Below are positions 15,450 to 23,592 of a DNA stretch of 42,632 nucleotides, in pieces (within the stretch, counting starts at the first letter, position 1; each line of letters begins with the position of its first letter). Source of the DNA: Clostridiales bacterium DTU069 (GTDB lineage: Bacteria; Bacillota; Clostridia; DSM-8532). The stretch is taken from contig LFRV01000087.1 in assembly GCA_001512485.1 (NCBI GenBank), forward strand, positions 1-42,632, read 5' to 3'. Made by a program: the position numbers and the translations under genes. A model generated the notes under the pieces. The model was given only the letters and a program-made list of their open reading frames with translations. It made no database searches and was not told where the DNA came from.

Positions 15450-16316
15450 ATGAGACCTGGGATATTTATTTCATTATTTTTAGTTTTTATATTATTGGTG
15501 TCGGGTTGTGATGTACAAACGGGAACATCAGGTTTAGATACAAAAAACACAACCGTAAAAATTCCCTTCCAAAAGCTTGATGAAAACTCCGTGGAATGGA
15601 TAACAATGACGGGCGGGCTTGGCAACATTACCACGAAGGTACTGTTTTACGGACATGACGATATGGCAATACAAAATCTTGTTAGCATGATCAATGAAAG
15701 CAGGGAAATGATTAAAACAGACAATTCGGTCATTGACAAAACCCATTCGAGAGTTCGTCCAATAGGCATGATTATTTCCCTGAAAGAGAATAGCAGAATA
15801 TATCTTTGGCCATCCTATGAAGTTATCGGTAATTCCGGAGATCTGACAATATCAACGCATACCGACAGGTATGTCCTTGAGATTAATGGAGAAAATGGAA
15901 CTTCGGAATACTATACGATATTCTCGAAAGATGTCGCCGGCTATCTTATAGAAGGCTGGAAAGAAGACATGCCGTTGGTTGATGATATAAAAATTGAATC
16001 CGAAGCCAAAAGATCGTCCGATTCAGGATATATTGTCGAAAACGGAGATTTGTTCACAATTTCGGGTGACGGCTGCCCAAACGATGCAGTGAATATATAC
16101 ATCTGTAAAAATGAAGGCGGGGAGCGCTGTCATTTGGGCCGGGCCGAAACCACCTTCGGTGCCTGGGAATGGAAAGGCTTAATAGGAAGCAGCCTGAATA
16201 GTACCGACGGCAAGACAGTTAATCTGGAATCAGGTCTTTATGATATTATAGTAAATTTCGGCGACATGGAAAAATCGGTGTGCGGAATCATTTACATTGC
16301 CGAAAGCTCCGACTAG
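15450..16316 (+). CDS. Uncharacterised lipoprotein
   Basis: A 288-residue exported lipoprotein of unknown role. The signal peptide (MRPGIFISLFLVFILLVSGC) ends in a lipobox with Cys20. The first half of the mature protein has alternating strand-like segments. The last 90 residues (from about 200, starting FTISGDGCPNDAVNIYIC) resemble a small Ig-like or carbohydrate-binding sandwich with several cysteines, by pattern only. An ATG at 15435 is in frame, but it lies one base after its would-be Shine-Dalgarno. ATG at 15450 has GGGAG eight bases upstream and gives a normal signal peptide. It is convergent with tgl, five bases from its end. Confidence 0.72.
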   Translation: MRPGIFISLFLVFILLVSGCDVQTGTSGLDTKNTTVKIPFQKLDENSVEWITMTGGLGNITTKVLFYGHDDMAIQNLVSMINESREMIKTDNSVIDKTHSRVRPIGMIISLKENSRIYLWPSYEVIGNSGDLTISTHTDRYVLEINGENGTSEYYTIFSKDVAGYLIEGWKEDMPLVDDIKIESEAKRSSDSGYIVENGDLFTISGDGCPNDAVNIYICKNEGGERCHLGRAETTFGAWEWKGLIGSSLNSTDGKTVNLESGLYDIIVNFGDMEKSVCGIIYIAESSD

Positions 16317-16321
16317 TTTCA

Positions 16322-17092
16322 TTAACGGTTCATCCGGTTGTATTCTTCCACCCTCATTGCCAGATACCGGTAATCCGGTTTTACAATCTGATCAAGAAGG
16401 TATGCCGAATTTTGCGAGCCGGAGAACCTGTTACGGTTTAGTTCCCGTATTATCGCATTTGCCGTTGCTATCCCGATTCCATGTCCATAATAATATCCGT
16501 TAAGCAACTGTATTACGTTTTCACCCTGCCATTCGGGCGTTTCGGTGTTTACATCCGGGTTAATGAAATACAGGCAGTCTCCCGGCAGCGAGTTTTTAAC
16601 ACCGCCGTACGTACGAACGCCCAAATCCCTGTCCAGGTACTTCCAGTCCATAAGGTATATGTCTGCGAACAGCCGGTCAAAAAGCCCTTCCGGCATAACC
16701 TCAACAAGTCCGAGGTAGAATACGATTACAATAGCCGTCGCGCACTCCGTTCCGTACAGCCTGCTGTTTTTTAAAATGTCACGTATCGCTTCATGCGGAT
16801 TTGCTTCCCTTTTAAGCCTGAACCCGCCTTCATAGGTTCTGTCCCAGTAAGCTTCATTACACATTGAATTCTTAAACAGTCTGAATGAAAACAGGCTGTT
16901 ATTAAGTCTTTCGGACATGTTAACAATTGAAGCTCTTGAATCAAGTTCAAAATTCAGCAAATTCAGTGAAGGATATGTATATACCGTATCGCTTTGCATC
17001 ATTTGAGCGGCAATTCTCTGCTTTACGCTCCCGGGCCTTACGTACCTCCCCAAATCGGTACTGGTAATTGCATTTCCGTTAACGCGTATCAT
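16322..17092 (-). CDS. tgl: Spore-coat protein-glutamine gamma-glutamyltransferase Tgl
   Basis: Tgl forms gamma-glutamyl-lysine cross-links between coat proteins as the spore matures. The 256-residue product is close to the 245 residues of the Bacillus subtilis enzyme and shares its marks: AIRDI, then the catalytic pair Glu116-Cys117 in GTECATAIVI, GDCLYFINPD, the glutamate in WQGENVIQL (Glu191), GHGIGI, and a C-terminal SAYLLDQ. All catalytic positions known from Bacillus (Cys, and the two Glu) appear to be kept. On the - strand, 31 bases upstream of ATG, is CATATTATA, which fits the sigma-K -10 element (CATAnnnTA), as expected for a late mother-cell gene, although no clear -35 was seen. The Shine-Dalgarno is weak. 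Confidence 0.9.
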   Translation of the reverse strand: MIRVNGNAITSTDLGRYVRPGSVKQRIAAQMMQSDTVYTYPSLNLLNFELDSRASIVNMSERLNNSLFSFRLFKNSMCNEAYWDRTYEGGFRLKREANPHEAIRDILKNSRLYGTECATAIVIVFYLGLVEVMPEGLFDRLFADIYLMDWKYLDRDLGVRTYGGVKNSLPGDCLYFINPDVNTETPEWQGENVIQLLNGYYYGHGIGIATANAIIRELNRNRFSGSQNSAYLLDQIVKPDYRYLAMRVEEYNRMNR

Positions 17093-17122
17093 ATGCGCAC
17101 ATCCCGATTGTTTGTCTTAATC

Positions 17123-17131
17123 TATAATATG
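17123..17131 (-). promoter_or_regulatory. Possible sigma-K -10 element of tgl
   Basis: CATATTATA on the - strand matches the sigma-K -10 pattern CATAnnnTA at every fixed position. No good -35 AC element was found at the usual spacing, so support is the -10 match plus the known late-sporulation control of tgl in Bacillus. Confidence 0.35.
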
Positions 17132-17178
17132 TAAAGTGCGTCATTTTGGGGACAACGGCAGGCGCAGCAAAAGAGAAC

Positions 17179-17217
17179 AAAAAAAACAGGGCTGCGGGTT
17201 TTGTAACCCGAAGCCCT
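17179..17217 (-). terminator. Strong intrinsic terminator of the second transporter operon
   Basis: On the - strand a 13-bp GC-rich stem with one mismatch (17205-17217 with 17188-17200), 4-base loop, followed by G and eight T. It lies 40 bases after the stop of the second binding-protein gene. Confidence 0.9.
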
Positions 17218-17255
17218 ATTTTTTGTCTTTTGTATTTTTTTGTATTTAACCGTGA

Positions 17256-18869
17256 TTAATTGCCGCGAAGTTCATCCCACAGCTTAGCTCTCTGATCAAG
17301 AACTTCCTGTCCGCCCGCAGCAAGGTATTCCTGTATCAATGAATCCCATACCGCGTCGAATTCTTCCGGTTTGGCAGTGATTGACTTCGCATATATCTCA
17401 AGTTCTTTATCATCGAGAACTTTTCCGTATTTCGCGTCTGCATCCGTCGGAATCAGACCGGCGCCAGGATTTACATAACCATCCCTGATAGCCAGGTTAT
17501 ACGAATCTTCAAACAGATGCTCGTTTCCAGGATATGAGAACGCGTTCGCCTTTATCCTCTTTGTCGCATCAGCCAGGTAAATACCGTTAACAATGAGGGT
17601 ATAGTCTATATTCTGCAGCGAAGGCATCATCTTTTCTCCCTCAACCTGCGTAAGCATGGGCAGTCCGTCAACAATAGTATGATGCACGCCTTCCTCGCCG
17701 AACTGCAGGAAGAATAATACATCAGGATCTGCCATCCAGTTGAGGTACTTAATTACCGCATCAACTTTTGCCTGGCTTGTCTTAGGAACTATCATCCTGA
17801 TTCCCGTAGGATCATAGAGCTCTTTCCTGTGCTTGCCGCTGTATATGTTTGTAAAAGGATCTATCGGTATAAACTCGGCATCAGGGAAGTTCTTCTTCAG
17901 GTTCGTATTATGACCGGGAACGTTTCTCAACGCCAAATCGTAGTTTCCTCCGTAAGATCCGGCATAACCTCTGATTACGTCTTCGTCGCGCATCTTACCG
18001 TCCCTGTCAAGCGGGAATTCAGGGCTTATCAATCCTTCGTTGTACAACTTGTTAAGATACCTTGCGCCTTCCTTCCATCCGGGGAGGAACAGCCTGTTCT
18101 TCACATAATAATCCTTGTCCGATACATCTTCCAGGAATGTCTGGAAGAACCCGTAAGCGACATAGTCAACATCATGGGTCATGGCGTAAGGAATGACTTT
18201 ATCCACATTGCCGGGATTCTTTTCCTTGAATGCCTTCAATGTCTGATAGAATTCATCCGTCGTATCAGGTACGGGAAGACCGAGTTTTTCGAGCCAATCC
18301 TTCCTGATGAATGTTCCCGTGTTCGCCTGTATTACCCTTTTTGCAATAATCGCATACTGTCTTCCGCCGTACAGTCCATAACTTAACAGATCGTCACCGA
18401 GATACTGTTTAAGTTGTGCGCCGTATTGGTTAAGAGCATCCGTCAGATCCGACAGGCCGCCTTCCTTGTAATAGTTGTAAACGGTGGCCACATCATAAGT
18501 CAAACAAATGTCAGGCGCGTCCCCTGTAGCCATCCATACGTTCAGCGTATCGACTTCCTGTGATCTCGGGCACGGTACAAAAGTAACCTTGATGTTGTTA
18601 GGATCGCCGAAATTCTCCTGTATCCATTTTGTCCAGTAGTTGTTGTCAACAGGAGTCTGACCCGGCGTACCTCTGTCGAATACTTCGACCCTTAATTCGA
18701 CAGGTTTTGCTGTTGTGGTAGGAGTTTCGGTTTTCCCGGTATCTGTAGACCCGGTGCTGGGCTGCTGTGTAGAAGTCTGGCCTCCGGTAGGAGCACACCC
18801 TGCAGTCGCGGTAACTATAAGCATAATACCGAATATCATGCTTATAATCGCCAATGCTTTTTTCCTCAT
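17256..18869 (-). CDS. Extracellular solute-binding lipoprotein, LplA/YtcQ-like
   Basis: This is the binding protein of the second importer, tethered outside the membrane. The 537-residue product has a signal peptide with lipobox TATAGC (Cys25), a Thr/Ser/Gly-rich stalk to about residue 55, and a two-domain binding fold. It differs widely in sequence from the binding protein at 246, so the ligand is probably different. ATG is preceded by GGAGG. Here the binding protein is the last gene of the operon (permease, permease, binding protein), 45 bases after the second permease gene, and is closed by a strong terminator. An oligosaccharide ligand is likely from the family, unproven here. Confidence 0.92.
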   Translation of the reverse strand: MRKKALAIISMIFGIMLIVTATAGCAPTGGQTSTQQPSTGSTDTGKTETPTTTAKPVELRVEVFDRGTPGQTPVDNNYWTKWIQENFGDPNNIKVTFVPCPRSQEVDTLNVWMATGDAPDICLTYDVATVYNYYKEGGLSDLTDALNQYGAQLKQYLGDDLLSYGLYGGRQYAIIAKRVIQANTGTFIRKDWLEKLGLPVPDTTDEFYQTLKAFKEKNPGNVDKVIPYAMTHDVDYVAYGFFQTFLEDVSDKDYYVKNRLFLPGWKEGARYLNKLYNEGLISPEFPLDRDGKMRDEDVIRGYAGSYGGNYDLALRNVPGHNTNLKKNFPDAEFIPIDPFTNIYSGKHRKELYDPTGIRMIVPKTSQAKVDAVIKYLNWMADPDVLFFLQFGEEGVHHTIVDGLPMLTQVEGEKMMPSLQNIDYTLIVNGIYLADATKRIKANAFSYPGNEHLFEDSYNLAIRDGYVNPGAGLIPTDADAKYGKVLDDKELEIYAKSITAKPEEFDAVWDSLIQEYLAAGGQEVLDQRAKLWDELRGN

Positions 18870-18914
18870 TTTTATTAACCCTCCTTTGAAATTAAAATTA
18901 CATTTATAATTATG

Positions 18915-19787
18915 TCAACCCTTTATTGAGCCAATCATAATACCTTGTACGAAGTGTTTCTGCAGCCACGGATAAACAAGGAGTATCGGAATTGTACAAA
19001 ACATAACGGACGCCGCTTTAAGGCTTTCAGGAAGCAGGTTTGAAGCGATGCTTCCTTCAATAGCGGAAATTTCAGGCTGCATATTGTTATAGACGATTTG
19101 ATAGAGTTTTAATTGTATCGGATAAAGCTTTGAATCCGTTATATACAGCAAGGAATCCATAAAATAATTCCAGCGGCCTACCGCATAGAACAGGCTTAAT
19201 GTTGCCAGAACCGGCAATGAAAGCGGCAACACTATTCTGACCAGTATTGTCAAATAGTTAGCTCCGTCGATAAGGGCCGATTCCTCAAGGCTCTCAGGCA
19301 AATTACTGAAAAAAGTCTTAAGGACAATCATGTTAAAAGCACTGATTAGACCCGGAAAAATAAGCGCTCCAACTTTGTTCAGCAAACCCAGGTTTTTTAT
19401 CAGTATATAATCCGGTATCATTCCCCCGCTGAAGTACATTGTAATTACCACCATCAGGAGGAAAAAGTTTCTTCCCTTTAAACCTTTTTTCGATAGAGGG
19501 TAAGCCATAAGTATTGTCATCATCATGCTCATAGCGGTGAAAACAAGTGTGAGCACTACTGTGAACAGCAGAGACCTTATCATAGTCTTGTCCGCAAAAA
19601 CCACCCTGTAGGAGTCGAAGGTAAGTTCCACGGGCCATATATATACCCTTCTTGAAAGAATCGCACTGTTAGAACTTAAAGAAACCGATGCCACATACAG
19701 CATGGGTATAAGGCATACCAGCACGGAAAAGAATACTATTACGTTCAATATCATATCAAATATTCTGCTCTTTATACCTGAATCCAT
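18915..19787 (-). CDS. ABC transporter permease, YtcP/LplC-like
   Basis: Second membrane subunit of the importer. The 290 residues hold about six membrane segments, beginning near residue 13, with the EAA loop EESALIDGANYLTILVRIV (near residues 165-183) and the usual C-terminal QGIMIGSIKG. ATG has a GGGGG tract upstream. It lies 50 bases after the first permease gene and 45 bases before the binding-protein gene, so all three are almost certainly one transcript. No ATPase is encoded nearby; a shared MsmX-like ATPase is expected. Confidence 0.92.
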   Translation of the reverse strand: MDSGIKSRIFDMILNVIVFFSVLVCLIPMLYVASVSLSSNSAILSRRVYIWPVELTFDSYRVVFADKTMIRSLLFTVVLTLVFTAMSMMMTILMAYPLSKKGLKGRNFFLLMVVITMYFSGGMIPDYILIKNLGLLNKVGALIFPGLISAFNMIVLKTFFSNLPESLEESALIDGANYLTILVRIVLPLSLPVLATLSLFYAVGRWNYFMDSLLYITDSKLYPIQLKLYQIVYNNMQPEISAIEGSIASNLLPESLKAASVMFCTIPILLVYPWLQKHFVQGIMIGSIKG

Positions 19788-19837
19788 TGCACAGTCCCCC
19801 TGGTATAACGTCCAAAATACCCTTTATAATTGAAAAT

Positions 19838-20800
19838 TTACCATATACCCTGTTCTCCCAATTTCTCCGCAATATAATTAGCGGTTATAAGGAACACCAT
19901 GCCAACAACGGATTGGAAAAAGCCTACCGCGGTTGCCGTTGAAAATCTGCCGGAGCGCAGGCCTACACGGTATACAAAAGTGCTTATAACATCTGAAGCG
20001 TCGGTAACCAGATAATTGCCCATCGCATACGGCCGATCAAACCCGATTTGGGCGATTCTTCCGACATTCAGTATCAGCAGTATAATAATTGTCGTTTTGA
20101 TACACGGCAGAGTAATGTGCCAAATTCTTCTTAATCTGCCGGCTCCATCGACTGTAGCGGCTTCGTATAATTCCGGATTTATTCCGGCAATAGCCGCCAG
20201 ATAAATTATCGCATTCCAACCGGCGCTTTGCCATACGCCCGAGAGGGTATATGTTATTATCCACGGTGTTTTTTCGGTCAGGAAAGGTATTGGTTCAAAT
20301 CCGAGCTTTTCAATAAGCGTATTGACTAAACCTGACTGGGCCGAGAAAAGCTGTATGGTAAGACTTCCGATTACGATCCATGACAGGAAATGGGGCAGAT
20401 ATAATATGGTTTGGGAAATTCTTTTATAAGTTTGGTTCCTAAGCTCGCTTAATATTATAGCAAGTATTATGGGTGCAGGAAAGCCTGCTATTAAATCCAA
20501 TGTATTTAGGAAAAAAGTATTTTTAACCGCTCTGAAAAATTCCTTCATCGAGAATATCTCTTTAAATGTCGCGAAATTGTTCCAGGGGCTTTTCCATATG
20601 CCCAGAAACATGTTATAGTCTTTGAAAGCGATTGTTACGCCGTACATCGGCACATACTTGAATATGAAAAAGTAAGCTACGGGCAGAACTAGGAATAAAT
20701 AAAGCAGATAATTACGCCGCATATATGTCAGGAATTTTCGCAGTTTTTCAGTTGTTGCATTTTTATTCTTCGAGGATAATTTAACATTGGCGGAAGACAT
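19838..20800 (-). CDS. ABC transporter permease, LplB/YteP-like
   Basis: First gene of the second importer operon. The 320-residue product has a basic cytoplasmic N-terminus and about six membrane segments (first near residues 32-52), FKYVPMYGVTIAFKDY after the first segment, and the EAA loop EAATVDGAGRLRRIWHI. The frame opens at an ATG that abuts AGGAGG. The ATG three codons later (20800) has nine-base spacing and is preferred. A good sigma-A promoter lies 70-98 bases upstream. The AraC-type regulator upstream (21059-23395) reads in the same direction and is the likely activator. Confidence 0.92.
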   Translation of the reverse strand: MSSANVKLSSKNKNATTEKLRKFLTYMRRNYLLYLFLVLPVAYFFIFKYVPMYGVTIAFKDYNMFLGIWKSPWNNFATFKEIFSMKEFFRAVKNTFFLNTLDLIAGFPAPIILAIILSELRNQTYKRISQTILYLPHFLSWIVIGSLTIQLFSAQSGLVNTLIEKLGFEPIPFLTEKTPWIITYTLSGVWQSAGWNAIIYLAAIAGINPELYEAATVDGAGRLRRIWHITLPCIKTTIIILLILNVGRIAQIGFDRPYAMGNYLVTDASDVISTFVYRVGLRSGRFSTATAVGFFQSVVGMVFLITANYIAEKLGEQGIW

Positions 20801-20869
20801 TACATACATCCTCCTCTAAAATTAGCTGAACAGCAGTCCATTCACGTGCATTTGACTAATCTCAGTTTT

Positions 20870-20898
20870 AATATATGTGATCTGTGTTCTTATTTCAA
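20870..20898 (-). promoter_or_regulatory. Sigma-A promoter of the second transporter operon
   Basis: On the - strand, TTGAAA (20893-20898), 17 bases, TATATT (20870-20875). The leader to the first permease start is about 60 bases and ends in GAGGAGG. The 100-160 bases upstream, before the regulator's stop codon, probably carry the activator's sites; I could not pick out a direct repeat with confidence. Confidence 0.65.
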
Positions 20899-21058
20899 CA
20901 ATTATTTTTACTTTTGAACCGTTAATTTTGATTGCCGCAACGGGAACCTGTACCTCATTGAAATCATTTGCCACTCAGCTTCGCCGTCCGGCGCGTTTAT
21001 GAATCTAAGGTGTGTAGAAATGAGATCAGTTCGCTGTTTTATACTATGTTAATTATGT

Positions 21059-23395
21059 TTAATTATTCTTAACCAAATACGGTTTTGTTTTATCGATAAG
21101 CATGGTTTTTGTCCTGTATTCCCCCGGGGTTATCCCCTCAATTTTTTTAAATACTCTTGTGAACGTTTGGTCACTGTTATACCCAAGCGATAATGCAATA
21201 TCCTTAATGCTTATTTCAGTGCGGACCAACAAATCTTTCGCATCGTTCATCCTTAAACTGTTTATTACATCGCCAATATTTTTCCCGATTTTATCTTTGA
21301 AAACCTTTCTTACATGAGAATAGCTGAGCCCGACATAATCGGCTATATCCTGTATCCCGATATCTTTCTTGTAATTCATCTGTATGTAGCCCATAATTTT
21401 GTTTATCTTGTCATCATCACTTACGTGCCTGTTCAGATAGTCGAACATTTTCTTGTAAATATCGACAAGCCACTGCTCTATATCCTCTAAAGTCTCTTTT
21501 TTTGAGAGTTCATTGTATATATTAAAATTGCTCCCGAATATATGGCTCATATCAATATCGGAATCTGTAAGATATTTTATTACCGTATCTCCAACCAACT
21601 GGTTAAATATTTGTCTGACGTTATCACTGGATAGACCAATTTTGCTTTTTAGTTCCGCGACAAGGCGTTTCACAGTCTTTTCAACGGCATTGATGTTTCC
21701 TGTTTTCACTTGATTCAGCAGATACTTTTCAGTTGTTGCCGGAAAATAATATTTATGTTTTTCCAGGTCCTCATTCCATAAAATAACGCTTTCATAACCG
21801 TATATCAATTTCAGTTTCAAGGCCTGAGTCGCTTCCATATATGATGTCGATATTTCAAATATATCTTTGTAACATCTTCCCATACCGATTGAAATGGTAT
21901 AGTCAAAGATTTTCGCGGTTTCTTTCTGTATTTTGTAAAAGCACTCCCGAATTTGGTTTAGTCCTTCATCTGTAAGCGCTTCTTCCAAATTGAGAATTAA
22001 CGCCATTTCTTCATTATCCATATTAACGCCCGTACATTTGCAGTTTGGACCGAAAACCTGCTCAGCTATGCTAATAATTATCATTTTCAGATAATACTGC
22101 CGTTTAACCTCGTACTTTTTGGTAAATTCATCATATTTGTCAATTGACATCGCTACGCAGATAAAATACTCATACGGGAAATCGATATGCGCGAAATTAT
22201 CTGTCTGATACATAAATCTACCTTTCAGCAGACTGTTTAAATAGTTTTGAATTATGTTCATCTTGTTTTTCTCAAGCTCATTGGAAATCGATTCGAATGC
22301 TTTTCTCAAAATTGCCATTTCATCCCCGGCCTCAAGAATGTTAATTCCTTTATCAGACTTTATATCCTGAATTAACTTCTTTACGGGACTGCACAACTTC
22401 TTAGTTATTGCATAAACGATTACCACACTCATTATTGTAATAAAAACCGAGAAATAAATGATATTGCCACGAATATTATCCACACTGTCTTTCAATGCTT
22501 CCAATGAAAAAACACCCATATATATCCAGCCATCATAAGGCGATTTATAATAGGATACAATAGAACTCTTATTATCGACTTCGGTAATAATAAATCCTTC
22601 ATCAGTGTCGCTGTTTATTATGCTGTTTATGTAATCAGTACTGGAAATATCTTTGCATAAGAAATTCTTGTCTATATGAGATATCACATTTCCATTGTCA
22701 CTAATAACGTAAATATACCCTTCCCTGTTTATATTGTCGGTGTTAATCAGCTTGGACAGCACGTCTTCCCTGACATTGACGACCAGTGCTCCTCTTAACG
22801 CGGTAGTATACGGAGTAAGCGGATAAATATATGTTATAATGCAGCTTGCGGCTAAATAGTCCTCATATTCATTGCTACTGTATGGCAGTCTCGTATCTAT
22901 CCATCCAAGCGACATCCCTTTTGTTTTATAGTCATTATAATATTTAAGCCATCCTGTATCGTTTAAATCCGTAATAGGAACAAAACCCTGGTTTGAAGTC
23001 AGGGAATATCCGAGATCTTCAATGCATAGATATATTGATTCATACCTGGCATTGGTATTAACAGCTTCCAGAATTACTTCCAAAGCATCGGAAAGTTTAA
23101 TTAAATCGTTTGAATCAATTACCCGCTCACCATTATTATCGCTGAATTTTACTTCACTTAGGATATTTATTGCACTATTTACGGAAAGCCTGATTGTGTC
23201 TTTACGTATCGTGTTTTTAAACTCCAATATCGTGTTCTCGGCAACTTTAAGTTTTCCTATGCAGTTTTTCCCAATTTCTTTTTTTGAACTGTTTATCACA
23301 GCATTATCATATGCTATAACGTAAACTATCGTTATAACCAGCAACAACACGGAAAACGAAATAAAAAGCTTCAGCGAAAATGAATAGCTTTTCAT
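21059..23395 (-). CDS. Membrane-anchored AraC-family regulator
   Basis: A one-component sensor and transcription factor. The 778-residue product has an N-terminal membrane helix (about 11-29), an extracellular sensor region of about 280 residues (Cache-like by layout), a second helix (about 311-331), a HAMP-like stretch and a middle domain, then a C-terminal AraC double helix-turn-helix (last 100 residues: IGIQDIADYVGLSYSHVRKV, later ISIKDIALSLGY). Proteins of this layout sit beside Lpl/Ytc-type importers and turn them on when an extracellular sugar or binding protein is detected. The operon downstream (20800 to 17256) is the likely target. ATG is 13 bases from GGAG, a long spacing. A sigma-A promoter and a leader with repeats precede it. 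Confidence 0.88.
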   Translation of the reverse strand: MKSYSFSLKLFISFSVLLLVITIVYVIAYDNAVINSSKKEIGKNCIGKLKVAENTILEFKNTIRKDTIRLSVNSAINILSEVKFSDNNGERVIDSNDLIKLSDALEVILEAVNTNARYESIYLCIEDLGYSLTSNQGFVPITDLNDTGWLKYYNDYKTKGMSLGWIDTRLPYSSNEYEDYLAASCIITYIYPLTPYTTALRGALVVNVREDVLSKLINTDNINREGYIYVISDNGNVISHIDKNFLCKDISSTDYINSIINSDTDEGFIITEVDNKSSIVSYYKSPYDGWIYMGVFSLEALKDSVDNIRGNIIYFSVFITIMSVVIVYAITKKLCSPVKKLIQDIKSDKGINILEAGDEMAILRKAFESISNELEKNKMNIIQNYLNSLLKGRFMYQTDNFAHIDFPYEYFICVAMSIDKYDEFTKKYEVKRQYYLKMIIISIAEQVFGPNCKCTGVNMDNEEMALILNLEEALTDEGLNQIRECFYKIQKETAKIFDYTISIGMGRCYKDIFEISTSYMEATQALKLKLIYGYESVILWNEDLEKHKYYFPATTEKYLLNQVKTGNINAVEKTVKRLVAELKSKIGLSSDNVRQIFNQLVGDTVIKYLTDSDIDMSHIFGSNFNIYNELSKKETLEDIEQWLVDIYKKMFDYLNRHVSDDDKINKIMGYIQMNYKKDIGIQDIADYVGLSYSHVRKVFKDKIGKNIGDVINSLRMNDAKDLLVRTEISIKDIALSLGYNSDQTFTRVFKKIEGITPGEYRTKTMLIDKTKPYLVKNN

Positions 23396-23416
23396 TTAAC
23401 TAATACTGCTCCTTTC

Positions 23417-23480
23417 ATCTAAACTAAAGCACAAGTTTAGATAGCCGAGCGATAGCAAGCAGGGTTATATATAGCTATCT
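23417..23480 (-). other. Structured leader of the AraC-type regulator gene
   Basis: Two competing inverted repeats lie in the untranslated leader: ATCTAAACT/AGTTTAGAT (23417-23425 with 23434-23442, perfect) and AGATAGC/GCTATCT (23439-23445 with 23474-23480). They share bases 23439-23442, so they cannot both form completely. No T-tract follows. Possible roles are translational control or an operator for autoregulation. Confidence 0.4.
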
Positions 23481-23490
23481 CTTACTTATT

Positions 23491-23519
23491 ATTATAGATG
23501 GAAGTACAAAAAATTACAA
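23491..23519 (-). promoter_or_regulatory. Sigma-A promoter of the AraC-type regulator
   Basis: On the - strand, TTGTAA (23514-23519), 17 bases, TATAAT (23491-23496). The predicted start near 23484 gives a leader of about 90 bases. Confidence 0.68.
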
Positions 23520-23592
23520 CTTGCATCGTGTTTTCTTATGTAAATTGCATAAACGTGGCAGAAATTGGTCATAATTTTTTGGGGTGATAGTT

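Noticed and set aside
23547-23576. Sigma-G-like promoter (GCATA, 18 bases, CATAATT) before gerKA
   Set aside because: It would start transcription at or within the Shine-Dalgarno of gerKA, leaving no usable leader.
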